In this document: positions 1-7,582 of the stretch, piece by piece
Layout: each line of letters begins with the position of its first letter
Numbering within the stretch: the first letter of the stretch is position 1
Assembly (NCBI GenBank): GCA_009827215.1
Contig: WUAJ01000065.1
Location: 1 to 10,465 of the forward strand
DNA from: Phycisphaeraceae bacterium
GTDB taxonomy: Bacteria; Planctomycetota; Phycisphaerae; Phycisphaerales; UBA1924
Direction: 5' to 3'
DNA: 10,465 nucleotides
Notes under the pieces: model-generated
What the model was told of the DNA's origin: nothing
Databases searched by the model: none
What the model saw: the letters and a program-made list of their open reading frames with translations, nothing else
Made by a program: the position numbers and the translations under genes

Positions 1-1
1 T

Positions 2-322
2 GCTGGTTTGCAATATGTCGAAGCAGCGAGACAATACCGGGGTCTCTTGCGGACTGGTGAGTCCGATCAAGAGAAGCTCAAAGCCGCGGAGGATGCGGTC
101 CGCGAAGCCGCCAGCGCCAGATTCGATGCTCAGGTCCATATCAAGCAATACGAGATCCATCAACTCACCATGCGGATCGAGCAACTACATGACGCGCTGG
201 AAGAGCTCAACGCACAGCGTGGAGATCAGGTACAGGCGCAGATCTACGCCGCTCGTAGAACACCAGGACCCAGAGTTGATCGAAAAAGAGATGTGCAGGA
301 CTCAAATCTAGATGAGGATTGA
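2..322 (+). CDS. C-terminal part of a coiled-coil protein (5' end outside window)
   Basis: The reading frame is open to the left edge and ends at TGA 320-322, giving about 106 residues of C-terminus. The visible part is strongly helical and charged. Heptad-like spacing of A, L, I and V runs from the window edge to about residue 80 (for example AAEDAVREAASARFDAQ and LTMRIEQLHDALEELNAQ), which suggests a coiled coil. The last 25 residues are basic then acidic and look disordered. No enzyme motif is visible and I do not recognise the family. It is the only + strand gene and converges on the tRNA-binding protein gene with 11 bases between stop codons, so it is not part of the - strand cluster. 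An overlapping + frame of similar length is judged a shadow because it lacks this heptad regularity. Confidence 0.75.
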   Translation, partial: AGLQYVEAARQYRGLLRTGESDQEKLKAAEDAVREAASARFDAQVHIKQYEIHQLTMRIEQLHDALEELNAQRGDQVQAQIYAARRTPGPRVDRKRDVQDSNLDED

Positions 323-333
323 TCCGAATCCAA

Positions 334-720
334 TCAGGATACGACTGAACCAGCTCCGATCTCACTCATCGGAGTCATGACTACTACATTGCGTTCGTCG
401 CTGCCCTTGGCCGCATCTGATGCCGCGATCAGCATTCCACGCGATTCTTGGCCACGAATGGTTCGCGGGGCAAGATTCGCAACGATAACAATCGCCTTGC
501 CCACGAGTGATTCTGGCTCATAATGCTCGCGAATCCCCGCACAAATTTGGCGCGGCTCGCCGGATCCATCATCGATCTGAAGCTTCAGCAAACGGTCTGC
601 ATCCGGGTGCGGGACCGCTTCGAGTACCTTTGCGACTCGAAGATCAACTTTGGCGAAATCATCAAAGGTGATCTCCGGCTTGAACATTGACTCTTTCTTC
701 GCTTCAACTTGCTCGCTCAT
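334..720 (-). CDS. Standalone tRNA-binding domain protein (MetRS C-terminal / Trbp111-like OB fold)
   Basis: The 128-residue product matches the EMAP-II-like tRNA-binding domain found at the C-terminus of many bacterial methionyl-tRNA synthetases and as free proteins (Trbp111, CsaA). Family hallmarks are visible: DFAKVDLRVAKV (21-32), ADRLLKLQID (41-50), RQICAGIREHY (57-67) and VIVANLAPRTIRGQESRGML (78-97). The OB fold spans about residues 17-101 and covers nearly the whole protein. No catalytic HIGH or KMSKS motif exists, so this is not a synthetase. It probably binds tRNA in the cytoplasm, perhaps as a detached MetRS appendix. The ATG at 720 is chosen because GGAG (729-726) lies five bases upstream; a TTG at 741 in the same frame has no such site. 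It follows the cysteine-motif gene by 30 bases. Its cytosolic role contrasts with the membrane cluster, so it may be only a positional neighbour. Confidence 0.93.
   Translation of the reverse strand: MSEQVEAKKESMFKPEITFDDFAKVDLRVAKVLEAVPHPDADRLLKLQIDDGSGEPRQICAGIREHYEPESLVGKAIVIVANLAPRTIRGQESRGMLIAASDAAKGSDERNVVVMTPMSEIGAGSVVS
354..374. terminator. Possible hairpin at the convergent gene end
   Basis: CTCCGAT and ATCGGAG form a perfect 7-bp stem around a 7-base loop, 32 bases past the + strand stop and inside the last codons of the - strand tRNA-binding gene. There is no U-run on either strand, so an intrinsic terminator is doubtful; a transcript-end stabilising hairpin or chance are alternatives. 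Confidence 0.2.
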
Positions 721-725
721 TCGAA

Positions 726-729
726 CTCC
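726..729 (-). promoter_or_regulatory. Shine-Dalgarno site of the tRNA-binding protein
   Basis: GGAG read on the - strand, five bases before the ATG at 720. It favours this ATG over the upstream in-frame TTG at 741, which would add seven residues. Confidence 0.65.
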
Positions 730-750
730 ATTTGATTTCAAGGCGCTTGT

Positions 751-1605
751 TCAGGGCTGACTTTGCCAAGTCCCGTCTCGATAGTATGCCTTTGACGGAT
801 CAACTTGCAGCTGCTTGATCAGTTCGCTTATCGTCGGCCACTGAACAGGCTGATCCTGATGCATGGATGCCGCAGCATTCCATGTATCAACCTCTACGCC
901 TAACAAGACCATCTCAACACGAAGCAGCAATCGCAGGTCTTCATCATTTGCACAAAAACCCAATGCTCGAATATGATTTGGGCAGACAGTGCGATCTCCA
1001 GTATCACGATTGATCACATACAACCTGCCTCGGCATGGATCATCCGCTCCGCGCTCAATCTCTTTCTGAATTACCGAGACAAGCTCGCTTTCATCGATCC
1101 CCGCTTGGGCAGCGGCGGCGATGATACGGGCACGTACATCCTGTCTACGAAAGAGTTCTGCGGATTCTGGGTATTGGTTGTATCGGACCGAGTACAAACA
1201 CATTGATGCGAGGCGATCGAGACCATTAGAATCTTGATCCGAGTCAACTCTCGATCTGGTCTGCCACTCACCTAGCCTTGTCGGATCCAACATCAATGCA
1301 AGATCCCAAAGCCAATCTTTTTCGATGCTCAGATTCAGCTCTGCTAGAGCAATACACGCTGCAGATGCCAGTTCAGCGGATCCAGAACGATTGCCGAGAT
1401 AAACAGCTCGAATCAACAAATCGGTGATGATCGGGTCGGCTATTGGTCCATTTCTCAAAGCAAGCTCTTCTGCAAGATGGAGATACATTTCAGGTCTATC
1501 AGGATCAAGTCTCTGAAGCAACGACTGCAATGGCATTTCTGAAGCAAAAGAAGCGCCATTTACTGAAAAGACCAAGCAAGCAAAAGCAACCCAACAACGC
1601 TTCAT
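751..1605 (-). CDS. Secreted helical protein with a three-cysteine motif, function unknown
   Basis: The product is 284 residues from the ATG at 1605. It begins with a short basic start (MKR), a hydrophobic stretch and a plausible signal peptidase I site near A21/S22, so it is probably periplasmic. The mature part is mainly helical: residues about 24-110 look like two or three helical-repeat units (MYLHLAEELALRNG, LASAACIALAEL). Residues 191-218 hold three cysteines in a C-x16-C-x9-C pattern with CRGRLYV, VCPNH and GFCAND contexts, which could bind metal or form a disulfide. After this come a helix (LRLLLRVEMVLLGVEV) and a Trp/Tyr-containing tail. I do not recognise the family. The start codon overlaps the preceding gene's stop by four bases (ATGA), indicating translational coupling. 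An upstream in-frame start at 1638 would put a charged extension before the signal peptide and is less likely. Confidence 0.85.
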   Translation of the reverse strand: MKRCWVAFACLVFSVNGASFASEMPLQSLLQRLDPDRPEMYLHLAEELALRNGPIADPIITDLLIRAVYLGNRSGSAELASAACIALAELNLSIEKDWLWDLALMLDPTRLGEWQTRSRVDSDQDSNGLDRLASMCLYSVRYNQYPESAELFRRQDVRARIIAAAAQAGIDESELVSVIQKEIERGADDPCRGRLYVINRDTGDRTVCPNHIRALGFCANDEDLRLLLRVEMVLLGVEVDTWNAAASMHQDQPVQWPTISELIKQLQVDPSKAYYRDGTWQSQP

Positions 1606-4151
1606 GAGAGCAACTCGCTTTCTAGCTTCAGGAGCCAAAGTCGTGCAATCGTGTGTTCAATGATCATGAACTGCTCATAGACACTCCTTGCATTCGTGAT
1701 CCGTGCCGTATGTTCTCGCGTGATGACATCGATTTGGGAATCTATAGCAGGGTTTTCTTCACTCAGAAGTATCGAGAACAACCCAAGGACACTCTCCATG
1801 TAAGTTACATCATATAGCACGGCTCCTGATGACCGCTTTAAGCCTACAGCGAGCTTGGATTCGACGCTTTGAGGGATTTCAATACTTCTTTCAATGAGTT
1901 CTCTGACCATGAATAGATATGTATCGCGTGTTGTCACCGGTCCCTGCCGGTCAGCGCGAATTGCGAGGAGCTTGCCATACTCAACCACAAATGCTGAGTA
2001 TGAGTGCTCGGGTTGAATGTCAGAAATTACACCCAGATCCAATATCCGCTCGAGCAACTTCTGACGAATATTCGTATCTTCTGATGTGTCATCAAGACAC
2101 GCTCGAATAAGACTCAGCATGCGTCTGCTGACTCGCTCGTCTCCAGCTACACGGTCGAGAGCGATCAGGATATTGATCTCATCACGATGCTGCAGAAGTA
2201 CTCGCTCAGCAAAGTCACGGACTCCAAGATCAGGAGCTTGCATAGCGAGCCAAACCAGAGCGTGAGCGCTCTTCGGCTGCACCATCCCTCGGCGATCGAG
2301 ATCCCTCAAGAGTTCAAGCAATGCATCAGCATCAGATGTATTGCGTGCATTATCTGCCCACAGGTCATCTTGTTGATTGCTAGAAGGATCAAACTGCCCA
2401 CGCTGTAACTCTGTGTTAACAATCGGTGCATTAAACCTATGTTCAAGCATACCGACGGCTGAAAAATCTCCTCGCTCTCGCGCACAACATGCAGTATTGA
2501 TCCGCGCAAGTTCGGCACTACGAACCAGCAACTGAGCTTCACTGATAGTTCCATCTGTGAGCAAAATCAGTGATCTGAGTTGTTCGATAAGAGATTCGTG
2601 TGTCGGATCATCGCTTTGCGTGCCCCAACGCTTCCGAAGTTGACCCAGGTAAGCTTCACGATCGCTCATATCCGCATCGAAACCGATCAAGGTCTGCGTA
2701 TCTAATCCGCCCGCGGAAGAGTACAACGCGACAGCCTGTGAAAGTGCCGCGAGACGATTGCTGGATACTGAACTGTCAACAACTTGTGCCATGTACCAAA
2801 CTTTGGCTCGCGAATCATCGCCCCAACTCACGCCTTGGACAAATATTCGAGCGCAAGCCTCCCACCGTTCATTTGTTGAACGATCAACCAATCTTGCTCG
2901 ACATGCAGTCAGCCAAGGCTGGATGCTTAATTCCCACTCAACCACAGGCCTCGCTTGGACTTGTTGCTCCCACCATTGCCACCATGCCGGATCATCACGG
3001 CTTTGCTCCGCAACAGTCTCCAGTGTACCCCTGAACTCATCAACCAAGTCTGATGTGTACTGACTGTAAATAGCCCCATAGCTTGGTGATGCATGGATAC
3101 TTCCAAAGAGTATTCTCTTCAATACCAAGTCTGCGATAGGTACGAACTCTTCCTGTTCAGATCGCCCTAAGAATGAACTCGCTAACATAAAGTAATCTTC
3201 GTTCAATATCCCTGAAAGTGATTCACGAATCAGATTCATCGAGGATTCGAGTTCAGAAGAAGAGAATGATCTCCACTGCTGTATAAATCGGGTGCCAAGT
3301 GCTGAGAAGGAGCGTGCCTGATTCTCAGAAGAAATAATGACACCTCGATACGATTCGAGTTCATGCAGGATGGCGCTGTAATGCTTCCGATCTGCTTGAT
3401 CCTGCGATCTGTTGTGTGATTCAGCGACCGCAGGAACGCTATTTGTATAAGTTGGTTGTTCGTTGGGATTAGCGCCCACGGTTGTCACATCATGAGAAGA
3501 TGTGTGACCAAAACCTACAGCGAGCAGCATCAGCGCAAGAATACTATAAAGCATCGGGAACATGAACCAAGGAACGGCGTTCGGGACCAAGCCGACTACA
3601 TATTGAGCGGGCCGTGTAATGATGCCCCCCATAGAACTGCTATGTGATTCGCCTACCTGGCCGCCAAGCAGATCTCGGATGAGTCGAGCCGCAGGAACTT
3701 GATGCGACCTTGCAAAAAAACCAAGGCGTTTGCGTGATTTGTTGTTCCATCCCCCACTTGCAGCAAGCATCCATTTCGCTTTATTTAAGAGTTCAGGCTC
3801 GATGTGCACCGAATCATCGACTGTCCACGCCTGAGGGGTCGAGTTGCTTTCGAGGATCTCGCCACTTCCCTCAGGCCAAACTTTCTTCAGTTCATCATAA
3901 AGCGATTGATCAAGCAGTTGTGAAGCCGCGGCATGAACAGCCAATCGGACCTCATCCGCTTCAGGAGTTCGTGAACGCACATGACGATTGATCTGCGCGA
4001 GCCTCGATTGACATGCACGGAGAATAATTTGCTCAGTCGCTTGATCATGTCGGAGATCCAAAACCGCAAATGGGCCTCCGACACTCGCACTATGCCCTAA
4101 GTATTCCGAGATCAGATCTTGTTGCCGATTATCAGAGTCCGCTTGACTCAT
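1602..4151 (-). CDS. J-like domain, single transmembrane helix and large periplasmic helical domain
   Basis: The product is 849 residues. Residues about 27-92 resemble a degenerate DnaJ-like fold: PFAVLDLRHD, a helix ILRACQSRLAQINRHV, and an ending ASQLLDQSLYDELKKVW like the 'YD..L' close of planctomycete J-like domains. The HPD tripeptide needed to stimulate Hsp70 is absent. A basic segment (KSRKRLGFFARSH, 138-150) precedes one hydrophobic helix at about 193-214. By the positive-inside rule the N-terminus is cytoplasmic and the remaining 630 residues periplasmic. That part begins with a low-complexity linker (about 217-255) and continues as a helical, probably TPR- or HEAT-like solenoid. It contains nine tryptophans between residues 390 and 452. 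The ATG at 4151 overlaps the previous stop as ATGA and has GGGGGTG at matched spacing. The protein could link a cytoplasmic partner to the periplasmic side of the ExbB/ExbD motor; this is inference and no enzyme motif is visible. Confidence 0.88.
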   Translation of the reverse strand: MSQADSDNRQQDLISEYLGHSASVGGPFAVLDLRHDQATEQIILRACQSRLAQINRHVRSRTPEADEVRLAVHAAASQLLDQSLYDELKKVWPEGSGEILESNSTPQAWTVDDSVHIEPELLNKAKWMLAASGGWNNKSRKRLGFFARSHQVPAARLIRDLLGGQVGESHSSSMGGIITRPAQYVVGLVPNAVPWFMFPMLYSILALMLLAVGFGHTSSHDVTTVGANPNEQPTYTNSVPAVAESHNRSQDQADRKHYSAILHELESYRGVIISSENQARSFSALGTRFIQQWRSFSSSELESSMNLIRESLSGILNEDYFMLASSFLGRSEQEEFVPIADLVLKRILFGSIHASPSYGAIYSQYTSDLVDEFRGTLETVAEQSRDDPAWWQWWEQQVQARPVVEWELSIQPWLTACRARLVDRSTNERWEACARIFVQGVSWGDDSRAKVWYMAQVVDSSVSSNRLAALSQAVALYSSAGGLDTQTLIGFDADMSDREAYLGQLRKRWGTQSDDPTHESLIEQLRSLILLTDGTISEAQLLVRSAELARINTACCARERGDFSAVGMLEHRFNAPIVNTELQRGQFDPSSNQQDDLWADNARNTSDADALLELLRDLDRRGMVQPKSAHALVWLAMQAPDLGVRDFAERVLLQHRDEINILIALDRVAGDERVSRRMLSLIRACLDDTSEDTNIRQKLLERILDLGVISDIQPEHSYSAFVVEYGKLLAIRADRQGPVTTRDTYLFMVRELIERSIEIPQSVESKLAVGLKRSSGAVLYDVTYMESVLGLFSILLSEENPAIDSQIDVITREHTARITNARSVYEQFMIIEHTIARLWLLKLESELLS

Positions 4152-6742
4152 GGGACACCCCCAAGCTCATCGGGGAACAGTTCCTCGATCATGCTCCCCC
4201 AAGGCTCTGGTGAGCCATCGGGATACAGAGTTCGGTATTGCTGATACACCTGGTCAGCTTTGATGGAGTCTGATGCAACAAGCAATCGAAGCGATTCATA
4301 GCGTGCTCGGTGCCAGTTCATCTCATGTTCACTCAGAGTGTTCACCAATCGATTCCAGCATGCGAGCGCTTCATCAGCGTGACCATATTCTTCACAGAGC
4401 TGTGCACTCGTGATCAACCCATACTCACTGGGGAGTCCGTGCTCAAACACACGCATGCTCAATGCATACGCGTACTCTCGCATAAGCGGGTCGTTGACCT
4501 CATCTGCAATATATAGAGCACCCATAACAACAGATTCTGCATTCAGTGACATCCGTGCACTCATCGAGTTTTCGTCTTTGTCTTTTTGCATGCCAATCAA
4601 TGCTTGCCCATAGCGGACCAGAGCCTGTGCGTGTGGGACAGTGCGTTGCTCCATGAACCTGCGATGCGCGTTGCCAAACACCATCGACAACGCAACCCAC
4701 TTATGGTCGTCGTTTAAGTCAGTCGTGCTCAGCACAATCTCAGCAGCACGATCGATGTTCGCCTGAAGCAGCATCACCTGAATCTCACGGAAAATGAGTT
4801 CTGAATAGTATTGATCAAATGAAGGCTCTGATTCAATCAAAGATCTCAACCGCGCAACGGCTGATTTCAGAAAGCCGATCGGAGTGTCACGGTCCTCTAG
4901 CCCCATGATCACTGCGATACGACAAACCGCAAGCCGTTCTCGCGCTTCGCGAATGTTCGTGTACGAATCGGACTCGTGATTCCAGATCCACAGCGAGTGC
5001 TTGATAATCTCTTTGCACGCTTGATCCTTTCCCCCATCAGCGACCTGAGGATTCTTGTACAACATCTGAATGAACTTCCGCCTTGCTGGTATCGCAAGCG
5101 GATCTGATGGGTCGTCTAGAACAAGCCCATCAATCGCATCCGTATCATCTAGATAAGGCGACAATGCATACTGAACGATCAGCTTGCTCGCACGCTCTGA
5201 AGATGGATTCTGACGAATGTAGTTTCCGAGCGACTCTGCTAGTCGCGGCCCCATCTGCTCTTGACCTGATCGAACAACTGCATCCAAGGCCAATATTTCC
5301 AACCACGCAGATTCTTCAAGTTGCTGTGGCGTGTTAAAATATTCTGAGTACTCTTTAAGTGTCCTGAGAGCAGCAGCCGCACGCCCAGATCGTAGCTCGC
5401 AATACGCCATCTTTAATCCAGCATCAGCAGCGTATACAAGATACTGCTCAACATCATCCGCCTCGAGAGCGCGATTAAAACGAACCGCGGCCTCCATGAA
5501 CCCCGAATCAGCATCAATCGTCTCCGCTTGAGTGAACTCCGAGATACCTTGCGCGTAATACGCAACAAATCCCCTGCCAATATCAGGCAAAGTTCCATAT
5601 CGTTCAAGCAGATCGATCACATGACCAATCTCTCCGAGTTCGACCAGTTGATTCAGCCCAAGTTTCGCGAGCTCGGTTGCGGTTTCGTCACCTCCACGAC
5701 CATCCAGATCTGCACGCTGTGCATCCAATGTGCTGATCACCAATAATCTCGATAAAGAAACCTCAACCTCTGTGTCTGCATCTTTCAGGAGCGACCTTGT
5801 CTCTCCCAAAGCCCTCTTCCAATCCAACTCCGCGAGTGAAACATCAATCTGACGCTTCCTAGCAAAATCTACGGCGAACTGAGGCGCGATGGTCGAGTCC
5901 CGGACCGTATCGAGCCACATACGGGATGATCTCAGTTCATTATTATGGAGCTTGCACAGCGCAACCCCAATCATGGCGCGAGCCACATGGTCATATTCCA
6001 GCAAGTCGACATCAACATCCTCGAGAACTGGGAGTTTGCCATCAAAGCCAAGTACCCAACCAAATGATTTAAGCACCTCAGAGTTCACCTCGACCCCACG
6101 AACCACAGCGAGGGAGTATCCCGCCCAGCCCTCGAAGAATCGTGCTCTTGAAAATACAGCACGGGAGTTCGCTAATTGTTGCTCATTCTCGCGCTGAGAA
6201 TCGCCGCTCGTTCGGGCCGCCTGACGATTGAATCGTTCTACATCAGCGTCTGAAATATCCGCGATGCGTGAGAACATGGAGTGCAGCGTCTCCAACGCTG
6301 CACCAGCTTTATCAGATTTTGTAGGATCAAGCAAATCAATCCGCTTGAGGTCCGCAACTTGTTCGTGTTCTTTGTATTGCTCTACCAGCAGTTCCAGCCG
6401 AAGCTCGAGCAGCTCATTTTCAGGTATAAGCCCGACCAATACTTGACCTTTGAGAAGATACGAACGACGCATCTGCTCACTTGTTTGCTCATCCCCAAGC
6501 CGATCCAAGTACATTCGCCCGAGTTGATTGGATAACTGGACACGGGTTTCGGGATTCCGCTCCCTTTCTATCCGATCGAACAACTGCACTTCGAGTAATA
6601 AACGCAGGGAGTTATCCTGCAAGTACTCAGCAACCTTCTCATCCTGTGGACTAACTGCTGAAACGCTTGTGCACACGATTCCCAGCACTGCAGCGAACCA
6701 TATCAGAACTCCCAAATGTGATTTAGTCATCGGCGGGGACAT
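4148..6742 (-). CDS. Large secreted TPR-like alpha-solenoid protein
   Basis: The product is 864 residues from the ATG at 6742. A signal peptide is clear: a K/H-containing n-region, a hydrophobic core LGVLIWFAAVLGIVC and a probable cleavage after SVSA (residue 29). The rest is almost entirely helical with repeat-like pairs such as AAVRFNRALEADDVEQYLVY, KMAYCELRSGRAAAALRTL and LCEEYGHADEALACWNRLV, typical of degenerate TPR solenoids. The C-terminus (YQQYRTLYPDGSPEPWGSMI) is a Pro/Gly/Trp-rich cap. No catalytic motif is seen, so a periplasmic scaffold is likely. TPR proteins beside ExbB/ExbD genes are known elsewhere (for example the TPR protein TtpC of some Vibrio TonB systems), which supports but does not prove a motor link. 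The start is chosen because GGAGG (6751-6747) precedes ATG 6742; it overlaps the ExbD end by 20 bases. Starting at 6730 would still keep the signal peptide but leaves the ribosome site too far away. Confidence 0.88.
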   Translation of the reverse strand: MSPPMTKSHLGVLIWFAAVLGIVCTSVSAVSPQDEKVAEYLQDNSLRLLLEVQLFDRIERERNPETRVQLSNQLGRMYLDRLGDEQTSEQMRRSYLLKGQVLVGLIPENELLELRLELLVEQYKEHEQVADLKRIDLLDPTKSDKAGAALETLHSMFSRIADISDADVERFNRQAARTSGDSQRENEQQLANSRAVFSRARFFEGWAGYSLAVVRGVEVNSEVLKSFGWVLGFDGKLPVLEDVDVDLLEYDHVARAMIGVALCKLHNNELRSSRMWLDTVRDSTIAPQFAVDFARKRQIDVSLAELDWKRALGETRSLLKDADTEVEVSLSRLLVISTLDAQRADLDGRGGDETATELAKLGLNQLVELGEIGHVIDLLERYGTLPDIGRGFVAYYAQGISEFTQAETIDADSGFMEAAVRFNRALEADDVEQYLVYAADAGLKMAYCELRSGRAAAALRTLKEYSEYFNTPQQLEESAWLEILALDAVVRSGQEQMGPRLAESLGNYIRQNPSSERASKLIVQYALSPYLDDTDAIDGLVLDDPSDPLAIPARRKFIQMLYKNPQVADGGKDQACKEIIKHSLWIWNHESDSYTNIREARERLAVCRIAVIMGLEDRDTPIGFLKSAVARLRSLIESEPSFDQYYSELIFREIQVMLLQANIDRAAEIVLSTTDLNDDHKWVALSMVFGNAHRRFMEQRTVPHAQALVRYGQALIGMQKDKDENSMSARMSLNAESVVMGALYIADEVNDPLMREYAYALSMRVFEHGLPSEYGLITSAQLCEEYGHADEALACWNRLVNTLSEHEMNWHRARYESLRLLVASDSIKADQVYQQYRTLYPDGSPEPWGSMIEELFPDELGGVP
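4156..4162 (-). promoter_or_regulatory. GGGGGTG ribosome-binding site before an ATGA overlap (TPR-like / J-like)
   Basis: GGGGGTG, then TCCC, then ATGA, with the same heptamer and four-base spacing as the two GTGA junctions. It is encoded by the Leu-Gly-Gly-Val end of the TPR-like protein. Confidence 0.6.
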
Positions 6743-7148
6743 AGCTCCTCCGAGTAAATCCTGCATCCTGAGAGGCTTGCATCGCAGCCGCAATAGCCCT
6801 GATCGGAACATCCCGAGTCGCACGAATCGCCACACCCGGCTCCTTCGGGAGCGCTTCCAAGATTTGTGTTAATGCCGCTTTGGAATCAGCCCCTCGGCTC
6901 CCAATGCTGTAGACCACTACACCATCTCGATATGAAATCTCAATGACCTGAGGCTGCAACTCACTTGATCGAGCACCACCACCATCCGCTTGGACCGCTG
7001 AAGAAAGGTCACGCTCCAGCTGTGCAAAGTTCGAGGTCACCAAGAAGTAAACAAGCAGCAGAAACACAACATCGATCATGCTTGTAAGCGGCAAAACGCC
7101 GAGATGCGTTGCTCTCCTTTGTCCCGATTTGCGAACACTTACACTCAC
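6723..7148 (-). CDS. ExbD/TolR-family biopolymer transport protein, second copy
   Basis: The 141-residue product has the ExbD/TolR architecture: a short basic cytoplasmic tail (RKSGQRR), one transmembrane helix (about 24-42, starting SMIDVVFLLLVYFLV) and a periplasmic domain ending in the usual pattern VAIRATRDVPIRAIAAAMQA then AGF. Asp26 in SMID aligns with the membrane aspartate essential for proton use in ExbD (D25 in E. coli). The usual proline just before this motif (T-P-x-[IV]-D) is replaced by serine (TSMID), with a proline two residues earlier (LPLTS). It forms a tandem pair with the preceding exbD and shares the MIDVVFLL core, so a duplication or a heterodimeric ExbD pair is likely. 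It starts with GTG in a GTGA overlap with its neighbour, with GGGGGTG at spacing four before it. Confidence 0.93.
   Translation of the reverse strand: MSVSVRKSGQRRATHLGVLPLTSMIDVVFLLLVYFLVTSNFAQLERDLSSAVQADGGGARSSELQPQVIEISYRDGVVVYSIGSRGADSKAALTQILEALPKEPGVAIRATRDVPIRAIAAAMQASQDAGFTRRSYVPADD
6745..6751 (-). promoter_or_regulatory. Shine-Dalgarno site deciding the start of the TPR-like protein
   Basis: GGAGGAG on the - strand, inside the 3' end of the second exbD gene. GGAGG ends four bases before ATG 6742, against 16 bases before the alternative ATG 6730. Confidence 0.65.
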
Positions 7149-7579
7149 GATCCACCCCCATCATTGATGTCGTAGGTCCCCATTTTCCATCGCGTCACTC
7201 CGACCTGAGTCAGCCTGTTCAGCAATCGATCGAGATATGCCGCCGGTGCAAGCCTATCTGGACGGATTAAGACATCAAAATCTGCGGAATTGGATTCACT
7301 CTCGACTCCTGCGAGCGCCAAACGCTGGATTTCATTGAGATCAACCTGTACCGATTCGACGAAATATGTACCATCGGGACGAATATCAACGATCATCGCA
7401 GCATCCTGTTGATCACGCTGATCTTCACCAGGCTGATGTGGCAAATCGATTTCGGTTCGTCGGAGATCACCGAGATGTGAAGTCAGCATGAAGAAAATGA
7501 TCAACAGAAAGACAACATCGATCATCGGTGTGAGATCGACGGCTCTTTGGTGCCCAGATGACTTCCTCGATGAGTGCAT
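7145..7579 (-). CDS. ExbD/TolR-family biopolymer transport protein, first copy
   Basis: The 144-residue product carries the canonical ExbD signature LTPMIDVVFLLIIFFMLTS (16-34), with Asp21 in the position of the proton-carrying aspartate. A short basic N-terminal tail (SRKSSGHQR) lies in the cytoplasm and the remainder is periplasmic, with the typical late pattern DVLIRPDRLAPAAYLDRLLN followed by the VGVTRW turn. Length is normal for the family (about 130-145). It should pair with the ExbB channel encoded immediately upstream (3-base gap) and convert proton flow into motion of a partner protein. AGGAGG (7598-7593) lies inside the exbB 3' end, 13 bases before the ATG, which is longer than optimal, so coupling to exbB translation probably helps. 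Its C-terminus (DINDGGGS) is shaped by the ribosome site of the next gene. Confidence 0.95.
   Translation of the reverse strand: MHSSRKSSGHQRAVDLTPMIDVVFLLIIFFMLTSHLGDLRRTEIDLPHQPGEDQRDQQDAAMIVDIRPDGTYFVESVQVDLNEIQRLALAGVESESNSADFDVLIRPDRLAPAAYLDRLLNRLTQVGVTRWKMGTYDINDGGGS
7153..7159 (-). promoter_or_regulatory. GGGGGTG ribosome-binding site before a GTGA overlap (exbD / exbD)
   Basis: GGGGGTG, then GATC, then GTGA. The heptamer and spacing are identical to the site at the vWA gene end; the two 15-base junctions differ at one base. It is encoded by the glycine codons ending the first ExbD. Confidence 0.6.
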
Positions 7580-7582
7580 CGC

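Noticed and set aside
315..340. Rho-independent terminator between the convergent genes
   Set aside because: Only a 5-bp GGATT/AATCC stem is present and there is no T-run on either side.
1606..1638. Longer start for the cysteine-motif protein
   Set aside because: The ATGA overlap and the signal peptide beginning MKRC support ATG 1605.
2600..3034. 144-codon open frame on the + strand
   Set aside because: It lies entirely antisense to the J-like/solenoid gene, has a Cys/His/Pro-rich composition without structure, and has no domain signature. It is a shadow of the - strand gene.
6743..6835. 31-residue N-terminal extension of the TPR-like protein
   Set aside because: It would place a strongly basic segment before the signal peptide and lengthen the overlap with exbD to over 110 bases. 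The GGAGG site fits ATG 6742.
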